Counted from the first letter of the stretch, positions 9,594-18,938 are shown. The stretch: DNA of 64,000 bases from Legionella shakespearei DSM 23087 (GCF_000373765.1 NZ_KB892382.1:1-64000), one strand, 5' to 3'. Numbers and translations are program-made. Notes: generated by a model not told the origin, from the sequence alone.

Positions 9594-9621
9594 AAAATAG
9601 ACCACCCCTGTATTTTGTCAA
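9594..9621 (-). promoter_or_regulatory. Predicted sigma70 promoter for the crotonase/FabH-like unit
   Basis: On the minus strand TTGACA (9616-9621) is followed after 16 bases by TATTTT (9594-9599), about 85 bases upstream of the start codon at 9508. The -35 is a perfect consensus and the -10 is moderate. Confidence 0.5.
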
Positions 9622-9654
9622 CAAGATTGTTCTGAGAGCAGAGAGATCGGTATC

Positions 9655-9683
9655 TTGACAAATCCAATAAAGACAACCATATT
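9655..9683 (+). promoter_or_regulatory. Predicted sigma70 promoter for the StlD/DarB-like gene
   Basis: TTGACA at 9655-9660 followed after 17 bases by CATATT (9678-9683), about 65 bases upstream of the start at 9751. Together with the minus-strand promoter it makes the 242-base intergenic region a divergent control region. Confidence 0.45.
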
Positions 9684-9750
9684 TCAATAAACAGGTTCTT
9701 TACTTTATTACATGTGATTGGGGTCATCTAACAATAAAGGAGATATCATT

Positions 9751-10893
9751 ATGTTATCGAGTGCTTTTATAACTAAGACCGCGCACTTTCTTCCTAATAA
9801 AGTTGTTAACAATGATGAAATGGAAAATTATCTTGGGAAGATAGGTGATAAAGGCTCTAGAGCTAAGTCTATTGTTTTGAGAAATAACAAAATAAAACAA
9901 AGACATTACGCATTAAATGAGAGAGGACAAATCACACATACAAATGCTCAAATGGCATTAGAAGCAATTAATTTGTTAGTAGACGATACGTTTAATTTAT
10001 CTTTGTTGGAATTGCTTGCTTCTGGAACATCTACTCCTGATTATATGATTCCATCCCATGGTATGCAGGTTCATAGTTTGTTAAAAGATAGCTCTAGCAT
10101 TTCAGTTTATTCTACGTCTGGAGTTTGCTGTTCCAGCATGCATGCGTTAGAGGTCGCTTATCTGGCCTTGTTACAAAATAAAGTGTCGAATGCTATAGCT
10201 ACAGGCTCTGAATTAGTATCCCCTATATTGCGCTCAGATTTTTTTGAAATTGAATATAAAAAATTGCATGAACTGGATAACAATGCATTATTGGCTTTTG
10301 AAAAAGATTTTTTGAGATTTATGTTATCTGACGGAGCTGGAGCCTTCTTATTACGTAACAAACCTGTAAAAGGTCTAAATTTAGAGATCGAATGGATTGA
10401 GTCAGTTTCATATGCTAATCAGTTTCCGCCTTGCATGTATGAGGGGTGTATAAGAACTGATGATGGAAAACTAATTTCATGGAAAGAAATGACACCTGAA
10501 CAGTGGGTAGAAAATACAGTGTTTTCGGTTAAACAAGATACACGAATATTAGAAAATATAATACCTAAAGGTGCTGAGTTCTTTAAATATTGTTTAGAAA
10601 AAAATAAATTATGTATACAGGATATCAATTATTTTCTTCCACATATTTCATCAATGTACTTTTATGATAAATTGATTCAAGAGTTTAAAATAAATGATAT
10701 GGATTTACCAGAAAATAGATATTACACCTCTTTAACTGAAACTGGTAACGTTGGTTCTGCTTCAATTTACATAACACTCGATCGATTTCTTAAAGATAGA
10801 GAATTAAATGAAGGAGAGAGAATCATTCTTGGTGTCCCGGAAAGTGCTCAATTTCAATATTCAATGGCATGCTTAAAAGTTGTTTATGCTTAA
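9751..10893 (+). CDS. StlD/DarB-family beta-ketosynthase
   Basis: A 380-residue ketosynthase III-type enzyme of the group that includes DarB (dialkylresorcinol synthesis) and StlD (stilbene/cyclohexanedione synthesis). Family signatures, recalled rather than searched, are NDEMENYLGKI near residue 21, SRAK, RHYAL, THTNAQMALEAI near 63 and FLRFMLSDGAGA near 188. The catalytic triad is present: Cys126 (SGVCCSSM), His298 (LPHISS) and Asn333 (TGNVGSAS). The ATG at 9751 has AAAGGAGA eight bases upstream; the frame is open upstream but lacks a good start. It is transcribed away from the crotonase/FabH-like unit. No DarA-type aromatase or acyl carrier protein lies nearby, so the product cannot be predicted. 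Confidence 0.85.
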   Translation: MLSSAFITKTAHFLPNKVVNNDEMENYLGKIGDKGSRAKSIVLRNNKIKQRHYALNERGQITHTNAQMALEAINLLVDDTFNLSLLELLASGTSTPDYMIPSHGMQVHSLLKDSSSISVYSTSGVCCSSMHALEVAYLALLQNKVSNAIATGSELVSPILRSDFFEIEYKKLHELDNNALLAFEKDFLRFMLSDGAGAFLLRNKPVKGLNLEIEWIESVSYANQFPPCMYEGCIRTDDGKLISWKEMTPEQWVENTVFSVKQDTRILENIIPKGAEFFKYCLEKNKLCIQDINYFLPHISSMYFYDKLIQEFKINDMDLPENRYYTSLTETGNVGSASIYITLDRFLKDRELNEGERIILGVPESAQFQYSMACLKVVYA

Positions 10894-11112
10894 GTTAGAC
10901 CAACGTGAGGCAGAACGTGGGGTTTGGTGATTAAATCTTAAATGTAAATAGTCTAAAACAGTGGCCGGTTTATTAGAAGTGTAATTCAAGTCAAATTTAG
11001 TTTATAAATTTGGGTTGATTGGCTCTGCTGGTTCCTCATCAGAGCCGGACGCGCGGATTTATCGCTTCCGGCTAGATGATTTGGCACACGTTGAACATTA
11101 ATGTGTAAAAGG

Positions 11113-11960
11113 TCACGGGGAGTTAGCAAAAACCAAGGATTTCTGCCCTGAAAAATGATCTGTCAAGATTTGAGAGCACACATCATAAGCACTTTTAGCT
11201 TGTAATCTGCATGAAGTAAGAAGAGACATGGTTCTGGCTACAAAGTCAGAACCATGATCGGAGCGTGTTCCGAAATAATTTTTTCGCCAAATTACTGTAG
11301 GGCGTAAGCATTGTTCCGCATGATTGTTGGTTGGCTCTCATTAAAAATGAAAGTCCACAGAGCATTGAAATGGGTTAATAGATTATTGTAAAACCGAACG
11401 CTCCTTAATTTGGGATCGGTATAAGTTCCTTGCTCCAGAAGCTTGCCAACCTTCTGTCGGATGGGCTGAGTTTGTCGTATGAGCTCCCATCGGGAGAAAT
11501 ATTCTTGCTTGTATTGGTGCCACAATTCAAATAGGTCGGTTCTTAATAACTCATTCCCTATGCGGGCTATTGGTTTGTGCTGTTTCTCAGAAAGTTTGGT
11601 GATGCGTTTTAAATGAGCCCAACAGATTTAGCATTTATCGCTGGGAAAATAGTTATATCCGGCATAGCGGTTGGACACAAGAATGCCCTCAAAATCCCCC
11701 ATTAAAAAGTCAATGACTTTCTTGCCACGAGAAGGTTCGACTAGCCGATCCTGACATCATTCCCCAAAGCCATTGATTCACTCCGTCGCGGCGATGCCCT
11801 GTTTCATCCATATGACAGTGGCTTTGCTTTGACTTGGTTTAATAAGTCCGCTACAGGCTCTTTTAGCGCATCGCTCACGAGGCGTTGTTTTTTTGTAAAT
11901 ACATCCCGTAAATAAAAACTATTCGCTTAAAAAGGATTGAAGCCTACAACGAAGACACCT
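11113..11960 (-). pseudogene. IS66-type transposase remnant, right edge of island
   Basis: On the minus strand the pieces read, in order, MDETGHRRDGVNQWLWGMMS, GILVSNRYAGYNYF, CWAHLKRITKLSEKQ, ARIGNELLRTDLFELWHQYK, then PTNNHAE-like and CLRPTVIWRKNYFGTRSDHG, and ends at a stop at 11113-11115. This order and the C-terminal RP-WRK-GT block are typical of IS66-family DDE transposases. Frame changes and an in-frame stop between the YAGY and CWAHLKR parts show that it is dead. It fills most of the 1.2 kb without genes between the ketosynthase and hemY. The left part, 10894-11112, holds a GC-rich hairpin near 11027 and nothing else I can name. Confidence 0.85.
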
Positions 11961-12098
11961 TGTATTTTGAGAGCATGTGAGACATAAAGCTCGTTAATCG
12001 GAGACTGGTTATGCCCCATGTAATGCCATTAGGCAAGGTGACCAATCGCTAATTGTACTTTCATTAGAGAATATTTAAATAACTTGATAATGAGTTAT

Positions 12099-13391
12099 TT
12101 AATATTTTTTAACGTGGATCGGAGAATGGTACAAGTCGTGACGGTCGCTGGGCCCATCCTGGACTTCATCGGTCAGCCTTCCCCATCTTCTTTGTTCCAG
12201 AGAAGAGCAAAATTCATGCGTAGTCGCTAATTCCAACCCCATTCTAAAACTATCGCAAGCCAGGAAGGGTTCATTCAGTTTTTCGTACAGTTTGCCAAGT
12301 TCCTGGAAGGTGGCAGGAGTGGGAATAAGTTCGTTGGATTGCTCAAGATATTGTTTGGCCTTTCCCCATAAATGCTGAGCAATGCACAAGCGTCCCAAAC
12401 ATAAAAACAAGGCTGCAGAATGCGGATTTTTTTTCAGTAAAGATTCAGCAAAAATCAACTGTTGTTCATTAATGGCTAATAATCCATAAAGGTTAATCAG
12501 TTCTGGGTTATATTCTTTGCGCAGACAGCGTCTTAAGGTATTTTCCGCTTGAGTATACTCACTATTCTTACAAAGGAATCGCACGTATTCGGCAACAATT
12601 TCCGGATTATTGACCAAGGATTTGGGGAGCGAATGATAAAGTTTGTTTATTGATTCGGTCTGATTTTGTTTCGCAAAATCGATCATTGCCTGTAAATAAG
12701 TGTTTTGTTGTAATTGTTCAAAAGCATTGTCAGAAACCACATTATGTCTTTTTAAATCAGGTAACAGGGCAATAAGCTGAGGCCAATCTCTCACTTCCTC
12801 ATAGAGGTGCATTAATAATTTTAATACATAGGGATGGCGGGGGGCTAAATCTTGCAGATGCCTTAAGGTTGCCAGGGCTTGTTCCCATTGGTGATTAGCC
12901 AATTGCAATTGAGCCTGGGTTAATTCAACAGCAATTTTAGCTTCAGGCATAGATTGTTGCGCCTCACGTAAATAATGATCGCGCAGTTGGCTGTCCCCCA
13001 TTTTCTGGGCCGCTCGTGCAGCGGTCAAATAATTCAATAAGGGAGTATCAGTATTGGGTAAAGCCTGAATCAAATGATTTTTTGCCTTTTGCCAATACCC
13101 TTCACTGTATTCTATCAAGCCTTTACGGGTAGTTGCCTGTGCTTTTTGCGCCAGACGTCTGGAATTCCATTTATTTACCGTACCAGGGGTTTTGGCTATT
13201 TTGTGGAATAATTGCAACACCAGATGAACAAGGAGCACTAAAAAAAGCAACCCAAAGAGGGCAACCCATAGAGTGGTTTCTACAGTCCAATGGTTTATGG
13301 CGATCAATACATAACCCGGATCATAGTTGAGCTGTATCCCCAGAAGTACAGCGCCTGATAAAACAATAAAGGCAATCAAAACTCTAATCAT
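12099..13391 (-). CDS. hemY: HemY-like TPR membrane protein
   Basis: The 430-residue protein has two N-terminal membrane segments (residues about 5-22 and 40-62), followed by a long TPR-like helical region from about residue 90 to 390. This is the architecture of proteobacterial HemY, the third partner of the hemCDXY operon; it differs from the Gram-positive oxidase of the same name. Its exact role in haem synthesis is unsettled. The start overlaps the stop of hemX. An AT-rich hairpin (TTAAATAACT / AGTTATTTAA) sits at the stop codon and may end the transcript. Confidence 0.9.
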   Translation of the reverse strand: MIRVLIAFIVLSGAVLLGIQLNYDPGYVLIAINHWTVETTLWVALFGLLFLVLLVHLVLQLFHKIAKTPGTVNKWNSRRLAQKAQATTRKGLIEYSEGYWQKAKNHLIQALPNTDTPLLNYLTAARAAQKMGDSQLRDHYLREAQQSMPEAKIAVELTQAQLQLANHQWEQALATLRHLQDLAPRHPYVLKLLMHLYEEVRDWPQLIALLPDLKRHNVVSDNAFEQLQQNTYLQAMIDFAKQNQTESINKLYHSLPKSLVNNPEIVAEYVRFLCKNSEYTQAENTLRRCLRKEYNPELINLYGLLAINEQQLIFAESLLKKNPHSAALFLCLGRLCIAQHLWGKAKQYLEQSNELIPTPATFQELGKLYEKLNEPFLACDSFRMGLELATTHEFCSSLEQRRWGRLTDEVQDGPSDRHDLYHSPIHVKKY

Positions 13392-14524
13392 TGCTTGCTT
13401 TCTCCTTTTCCGCCAGTATCTGTCTGGTTACCAGGCAGTTCTTTATTGTCAATCATTTGATTGAGGAGTGGAAGCGCTAATCCTGTTATTGGTTTTTCCT
13501 GACGTAATTTTACCTGCTGCAGTGTATTCAACTGTTTGATTAATTCTGCGGTATTACGCTCTTGCTCATCAAAAGTTCTTTTGAGGTTCACTATAGCCTG
13601 CTTGAGAGCCATTTGGTATACCGCATCATTATTATTGAGAATAGCCCATTGTGCTTCCTGAAGATTAAGGCGAATACTTTCCCTTAATATGGATTCAAAT
13701 AAGGGCGACATGAGCGGCTTGATTTCTTCATCGGTGCGTCTTATTACCACCAGTTTTTCCAATAAATTGAGACTGTCCTGAAAACGGGCACGCCAGGCTT
13801 GAGGCGTTGCCGCTTTGGGAGTTTCCGTTTCTGCTGATGCACCACTCTCGGCAATAGTGGACTGGATGGTCAAATTACTCACGCTGACTTGTGCTGCATC
13901 CAATTGGCTGAGTAAGCCTGCAATATCGACCTTGGGCACGCTTTTCAACTGTGCCATTTCTTTTGCTATGGCCTGACGCACTGTAAATATTTTAGGTGTA
14001 TTAATTTGTTGCAGTAATTTGTCGGCTTCCTGCAGTAATGCTATAGCGGCATTAAAATTATCACTCCAATGCTCATTAATTTGTGCCAGCTCAAGATAAT
14101 AGCGTGCTTTGAGGAGTAGCCAATCCTGATTTTGGTACAGACGTTGCTGCATGGCTGTTTGCAACTCTTTATTCAGGCCATCGACTTTACTTTCCAATGT
14201 GCTTTGCATGTGTTGTAAGGATTGCGCTTTGGTTGCTATGTCTTCCTGGACGCTGTTATGTTTTTGCTTTAACTCTTCGACTTCTGCCGTCAGGTTTTTA
14301 TTTGCAGTAATTAAATTATTTTGAAAAGAGTTATTCAGATTGATACTGTATAGCGCGATGATAATTGCGGCAAGGGCTCCTATACAGGCAACACCCGGAA
14401 TAATTAAATAACTTTTGGAACAGGATCTGCTTTTTTGTTCCTGAGGAGGTTCATTGGATTCAATTATGGGATTTGGTTCTGATTCCATTGTTTCTTTTTT
14501 TTCTTCTTTGTTGTTATTGGTCAT
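13388..14524 (-). CDS. hemX: HemX-like uroporphyrinogen-III C-methyltransferase-type membrane protein
   Basis: The 378-residue protein has an acidic, charged N-terminus, one membrane segment at about residues 38-62 (YLIIPGVACIGALAAIIIAL), a coiled coil to about residue 130, and a helical periplasmic domain. This is the HemX architecture of gammaproteobacterial hemCDX operons. Despite the family name it lacks a recognisable methyltransferase domain. It lies three bases after hemD and overlaps hemY by ATGA. Confidence 0.9.
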   Translation of the reverse strand: MTNNNKEEKKETMESEPNPIIESNEPPQEQKSRSCSKSYLIIPGVACIGALAAIIIALYSINLNNSFQNNLITANKNLTAEVEELKQKHNSVQEDIATKAQSLQHMQSTLESKVDGLNKELQTAMQQRLYQNQDWLLLKARYYLELAQINEHWSDNFNAAIALLQEADKLLQQINTPKIFTVRQAIAKEMAQLKSVPKVDIAGLLSQLDAAQVSVSNLTIQSTIAESGASAETETPKAATPQAWRARFQDSLNLLEKLVVIRRTDEEIKPLMSPLFESILRESIRLNLQEAQWAILNNNDAVYQMALKQAIVNLKRTFDEQERNTAELIKQLNTLQQVKLRQEKPITGLALPLLNQMIDNKELPGNQTDTGGKGESKQ

Positions 14525-14527
14525 GAA

Positions 14528-15280
14528 TTAATCCTTATAATCAAACAACGTACTTATCATCCTATCCGGATGGCTAATAATAATTTTTTTCATGCCTAAT
14601 AAAGAGGCTTCTCTGGCAAGACGTTCACTGATAACAAGACAGGGCTTATGCCGCAACCAGTTATGTGATTCCCGATCAAACATCTTAAAAAGGTTGCGCA
14701 TCGACTGTTCACTTGTAAACAGTATAATATCCACCGCATCATCATGCCATAAAGAATAAATCAATTGAGGCTGAATTACTGGCATTTTTCTTTGGTACAC
14801 TACCAGGCTAAATAATTCTGCCCCACGAGCCCTAAGGCTTTCTTCAATGAGTGTCCTGCCTCCTTCTCCCTTAAATAATAGCACGGTTTGGTTTTTTAGT
14901 TGCTCTAGTGTTTCAAGGGCTAACAGATGCTCACTGTCTGGCATCTCAGGGATATCATTAGCCTGAATTTGAAATGAATTCAAGGCCTTTGCTGTTCCCT
15001 TGCCAATGGCAATAGTATTGATTTGGCCAAGCCACCTGATGTTATTTTGCTCTAATTGGCTCAGAGCATAATGTACGGCATTTGGACTGACAAAAATGGC
15101 ATGATGCACCTGATTTAAGTCAGGTAGTGAATCAAGCCAGTCAGTGTCGCTGGCAGCCAGTTCCAACGCAGGGCATTCGATAGCTACACCGCCAGCCGCT
15201 GTTATTTCCTGACTAAGCTGTTGTGCCTGGCCTTGAGGACGTGTATTTAAAATACGTAAACCGCAAAGTGATTGCTTCAT
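14528..15280 (-). CDS. hemD: Uroporphyrinogen-III synthase
   Basis: Cyclises hydroxymethylbilane to uroporphyrinogen III. The protein of about 250 residues starts MKQSLCGLRILNTRPQGQA, the usual HemD opening (RP near the N-terminus). It also has FVSPNAVHYAL and a C-terminal FTSEQSMRNLF block, both typical of this otherwise variable family. I chose the ATG at 15280 because it overlaps the hemC stop (ATGA); the frame is open further upstream inside hemC. Confidence 0.93.
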   Translation of the reverse strand: MKQSLCGLRILNTRPQGQAQQLSQEITAAGGVAIECPALELAASDTDWLDSLPDLNQVHHAIFVSPNAVHYALSQLEQNNIRWLGQINTIAIGKGTAKALNSFQIQANDIPEMPDSEHLLALETLEQLKNQTVLLFKGEGGRTLIEESLRARGAELFSLVVYQRKMPVIQPQLIYSLWHDDAVDIILFTSEQSMRNLFKMFDRESHNWLRHKPCLVISERLAREASLLGMKKIIISHPDRMISTLFDYKD

Positions 15281-16206
15281 AAGGGAATAGAGTGAAGTAA
15301 GTTCATTGCACCTTGTTGTATCAGAGCATGAGTGCATGCATCTGCAATCTGTTGTGCTTCATTCAACGTGCCTGACTGACTGGCGAACAGGGTTTGCGTA
15401 CCATCCAGACTTAATATTCTGGCTCTTAAAAAAAGAGTATTTTCTGATGTGGCAGTACAAAATACCGCTAAGGGAACATGGCAATTGCCGCCTAATTGAG
15501 CATTAACTTCCCGCTCCGCGTGCACGCACAGAGCGGATAAAGGATCATTTAAGCTGTTAATGATGTGTTGAATTTCCGGATCATCGGTGCGGCATTCTAT
15601 GCATAAAGCACCCTGACCGCAGGCAGGCAGCATCATTTCATCGGATAAGTATTCTGTAATAGCATCTTGCATATTCATACGTTCGAGGCCTGCCGCGGCA
15701 AGAATAATCGCATCGTATTCTCCCGCTTCAAGCTTTGCCAGTCTGGTATTAATGTTGCCTCGTAAGGTTTTAATGTGCAGGTCAGGTCTGTATGCCAGTA
15801 ATTGTGATTGGCGCCGCAAACTTGAAGTTCCAACAATTGCCTGTTGTGGTAAGGCGGCAAGACTGGAATGGTTTTTGCTGATTAAGGCATCAAAAGGGTT
15901 ATGTCGTTTACAGATCGCGGCAAGATACAGACCCTCTGGAAGTTGCGCTGGCATGTCTTTAGTTGAATGGACAGCAATATCTGCCCTTTTGTCCAATAAT
16001 GCTTCTTCCAGTTCCTTAACAAATAAACCTTTCCCGCCCTCGACTAATAATTTATCTTTAAGGAATTTATCTCCAGAGGTTACCATGGGTAATAATTCTA
16101 TAGCGATTCCCGGCCATTGTTTTAATAGCTGCTCACGGACGTGATTGGCTTGCCATAAGGCAAGAGGGCTTTGGCGTGTTGCAATACGGATAGTTCTGGT
16201 ATTCAT
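15277..16206 (-). CDS. hemC: Porphobilinogen deaminase (hydroxymethylbilane synthase)
   Basis: Joins four porphobilinogens into hydroxymethylbilane. The product of 309 residues starts MNTRTIRIATRQSPLALWQ, the canonical beginning. It contains HSTKDMPAQLPEG and IVGTSSLRRQSQL, followed by TLRGNINTRLAKLE and the LGGNCHVPLAV loop that carries the cysteine for the dipyrromethane cofactor. The open frame extends 23 codons further upstream without support. It is the first gene of hemC-hemD-hemX-hemY and is divergent from lqsS across 93 bases. Confidence 0.97.
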   Translation of the reverse strand: MNTRTIRIATRQSPLALWQANHVREQLLKQWPGIAIELLPMVTSGDKFLKDKLLVEGGKGLFVKELEEALLDKRADIAVHSTKDMPAQLPEGLYLAAICKRHNPFDALISKNHSSLAALPQQAIVGTSSLRRQSQLLAYRPDLHIKTLRGNINTRLAKLEAGEYDAIILAAAGLERMNMQDAITEYLSDEMMLPACGQGALCIECRTDDPEIQHIINSLNDPLSALCVHAEREVNAQLGGNCHVPLAVFCTATSENTLFLRARILSLDGTQTLFASQSGTLNEAQQIADACTHALIQQGAMNLLHSIPL

Positions 16207-16299
16207 AAGATACGGTACTTGTTGGCTAATAGGACATGATACCATTGATTTGTTTTGGGTAAGAAGATTATTCAACTGAAATTCTGGCTAGGAGCAAAG

Positions 16300-17613
16300 A
16301 TGTGGCAAATTAAAAAAATAGTGAGGCATTTGGATGAGTCAATGCAGCGCAGTTTATCTCATTCCACTCACCAGCTGGTTGCTGTAGGTGCCATTGCTTT
16401 TCTGGGGTTTCCTTTATTTTATCTGATTTGGGTTTATTGGTTTCCTCAATCTTATGAAAATTTATCCTTGCGGTTACTGGGGAGTCTTTTGGGCTTGGGG
16501 CTCATGTTAACCCCTTATTGGCCAGTTAAATTTAAGAATTATTTGTCCTGGTATTGGTTTTTGACGCTTTTATTCACGCTGCCCTATTTTTTTACCTTTA
16601 TGTTTTTGATGACGCAAGCCAGTGTTATCTCCGCCATGTCTCTGCTGTGCAGTATTTTCCTGCTCGTCTTGCTTGTTGATTTATTGAGCTTATCCATAGT
16701 CTTGAGTTTAGGCATTGGCTTGGCTTTAATCAGTTATTATTGTTTTGCTCCCCAAATGTATTTTGGCGAGGAACACATAGAAATGGCTTTAGTCATCTTT
16801 TTTACCATAGTTGCGGGGTCTACCCTCAACTATAAAACAGCCATGTTGCAACAGCAAAGATTAGCCGGTATGGCAGCAGCCGCAGGCATGATTGCTCATG
16901 AGTTACGTACACCCTTACTTGGGATTAAAAGCGGCGCTCAGGCTTTGGTAAATTATTTACCCGGCTTGCTTGAAGGATATCAATTAGCCAAAGAACAAGA
17001 CTTAATCTCTGCCCCGCTTAGAGATCGCCGTTTAAATCAACTGGAGGGAGTCAGTAACCGTATAGTCAGTGAAATTGATTACGCCAATACCATTATTGAC
17101 ATGTTGCTGGTGAAGGCGGGGCGCGAAAACTCGTTGCAGCATTGTGCTCTGGAAATCTGTTCTATGGCTGAATGTTTAAGCGAAGCAATAGCACGATATC
17201 CTTTTTTGTCGCCGGCAGAACGAACTTTGATTCACTGGGATGGTGATTTTCAATTTAGAGGCTCCAAATTATTAATGCAGCATATTTTGTTTAATTTAAT
17301 AAAAAATGCATTGTATGCGATTGCTACCGCGCGGCGGGGTGAAATTACCATTTGGGCTGAAGAAGGGGAGAAACTGAATTATTTATATTTTAAAGACACC
17401 GCAAAAGGAATGTCGAATCAACAGCTATCGCGTTTATTTAATCATTTCTACACCACCACTTTTATGGGAACGGGCATTGGACTGTCATTTTGTAAATTAG
17501 TGATGACGAGCTTTGGCGGCACGATTATTTGTGAATCCCGTGAGGGGGAGTATGCTCTGTTTATTTTAAGTTTCCCCAAGGTTGTTGACACGTTGAATCT
17601 CTTGGGAGATTAA
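16300..17613 (+). CDS. lqsS: Sensor histidine kinase LqsS
   Basis: Probable sensor kinase for the alpha-hydroxyketone autoinducer LAI-1, of the CqsS type. The N-terminal 170 residues hold about six membrane helices and no large periplasmic domain. Then come the H-box MIAHELRTPLLGIKS (phosphorylated His near residue 200), the N-box FNLIKNALYAI and the G-box GTGIGLSFCKLVM. AGGAG lies five bases before the ATG at 16300; a longer open frame begins at 16255. The call rests on the kinase architecture together with LqsR and LqsA close by. It is read away from hemC. Confidence 0.88.
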   Translation: MWQIKKIVRHLDESMQRSLSHSTHQLVAVGAIAFLGFPLFYLIWVYWFPQSYENLSLRLLGSLLGLGLMLTPYWPVKFKNYLSWYWFLTLLFTLPYFFTFMFLMTQASVISAMSLLCSIFLLVLLVDLLSLSIVLSLGIGLALISYYCFAPQMYFGEEHIEMALVIFFTIVAGSTLNYKTAMLQQQRLAGMAAAAGMIAHELRTPLLGIKSGAQALVNYLPGLLEGYQLAKEQDLISAPLRDRRLNQLEGVSNRIVSEIDYANTIIDMLLVKAGRENSLQHCALEICSMAECLSEAIARYPFLSPAERTLIHWDGDFQFRGSKLLMQHILFNLIKNALYAIATARRGEITIWAEEGEKLNYLYFKDTAKGMSNQQLSRLFNHFYTTTFMGTGIGLSFCKLVMTSFGGTIICESREGEYALFILSFPKVVDTLNLLGD

Positions 17614-17654
17614 TAGAGGAGGTTTGGTATTCAATTAAAATTAAGGAAGGCTCC

Positions 17655-18938
17655 ATGGCGCAGTTCAGGATAATAATCAGTCTGACCCTAATGGTATTAA
17701 CCCTTATTTCCAGTGTATTGCATGCAGATGCCAGGCCTAAATTTTCTATTGTTCCATTAGAGCCTCAGGAAAATCATCTCAAAATAACTAAGGTCGGGGC
17801 GGGAGAAGTCATTTATCGGGTGACCAATAATACAAAAATTACCCGTACTTTGACCCTTACTCCGCAAAAAGGAGTAGTACAGAAAACGAATATGCCTGGT
17901 AGTTGCCCCGCACAGTTTACTCTGGCACCTAATCAATCCTGCTCCTTACACATTGAAGTGCATGGCAACCAAATTGCCAGGGAAGGACATGTCGGCGGAC
18001 CGGTAGTATGTAAAAGTAACAATGGTGCGGCCGATCCTTTTTTATGTTCTCAGCCCTCATTAGTCAATAGTTTGTATGTTACCTTTATTCAGATTGCTTA
18101 TGTAAGCAATGCTGTTTCAGGCACCGTGTCAAAATGTAGTCTTGCTGCAAATGGAACCTTTAGTTCTTGTGTTGATTCAGGGGTGGGGGCGCAATTTGAT
18201 ACACCTGCAGAAATCAGCATTCACCCTTCCTTACCTATAGCTTATGTGGTTAACTCATCAAGTGATTCTGTTTCGCGTTGTACTATGGATAATGATGGAA
18301 GTTTTGTTAGCTGCACCAAGTTTTTTGGCGGCAGCGTTCCTTTTGAATCTCCTGAAGGAATCGTGTTAAATCATGATGGCAGTATTGCCTACGTGGCTAA
18401 TGCTTCAAGTACCGAGGTCTCACAATGTGTGCTCAATCCTGATGGTACATTTAATAATTGTGTCGTGGCAGGAACGGTTCCCTCCTCAAACACACCTTTT
18501 GGAATTGCCTTGAATTCAGCAGGAACTTTTGCCTACGTCACCTGTTGTGATGCCGTCATTAAATGTTTCATCAAATCAAATGGCGCTTTTGGTGCCTGTA
18601 TCGATTCTGGAGTAGGGGCAACCTTCAATTTTGCCAATGGGATAGTCATCAATAAAAGCGATACAATTGCCTATGTAGTGGATCAAGGGATTCCAGGATA
18701 TGGAATTTCCGTATGCCAAATGTTTAAGGGCGCTTTGGTCAGTTGCCGTTTGTTCACCCTGCCTGCATTTTTTGATGTTCCCAGCGACATTGTTTTAAAC
18801 AGATCAGAAACTTTAGCTTATATTTCTACAGACAATACCGTGGCTGTTTGCGCGATCAGGCCTGATGGTAATCTGGAGCAATGCGTCAATTCTGGAGGGA
18901 GTTTTGATGACGCTCGAGGAATTGCCTTATCGCCTTAA
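17655..18938 (+). CDS. Secreted beta-propeller (YVTN/NHL-type repeat) protein
   Basis: The 427-residue protein has a signal peptide (residues 1-26, cleaved near LHADA). A beta-sandwich-like domain rich in Thr follows, with CPAQFTLAPNQSCSL near 95-110. From about residue 145 there are six degenerate repeats of about 45 residues in the pattern IAYVxN...VSxC...DGxFxxC, ending PxGIxLN. Each repeat carries a pair of cysteines likely to form a disulfide, consistent with an exported propeller. AAGGAAGG precedes the ATG. It lies 41 bases after lqsS and 165 before lqsR, where L. pneumophila, as I recall, has hdeD. Function unknown. Confidence 0.85.
   Translation: MAQFRIIISLTLMVLTLISSVLHADARPKFSIVPLEPQENHLKITKVGAGEVIYRVTNNTKITRTLTLTPQKGVVQKTNMPGSCPAQFTLAPNQSCSLHIEVHGNQIAREGHVGGPVVCKSNNGAADPFLCSQPSLVNSLYVTFIQIAYVSNAVSGTVSKCSLAANGTFSSCVDSGVGAQFDTPAEISIHPSLPIAYVVNSSSDSVSRCTMDNDGSFVSCTKFFGGSVPFESPEGIVLNHDGSIAYVANASSTEVSQCVLNPDGTFNNCVVAGTVPSSNTPFGIALNSAGTFAYVTCCDAVIKCFIKSNGAFGACIDSGVGATFNFANGIVINKSDTIAYVVDQGIPGYGISVCQMFKGALVSCRLFTLPAFFDVPSDIVLNRSETLAYISTDNTVAVCAIRPDGNLEQCVNSGGSFDDARGIALSP

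Noticed and set aside
9509-9727. N-terminal extension of the crotonase-like frame
   Set aside because: The GGAGG site and family alignment place the start at 9508, and the extension covers the predicted promoter region.
12075-12110. Plus-strand terminator after the IS66 remnant
   Set aside because: The hairpin has a T-run on the plus strand, but no plus-strand gene ends there; it is more likely the weak end structure of hemY.
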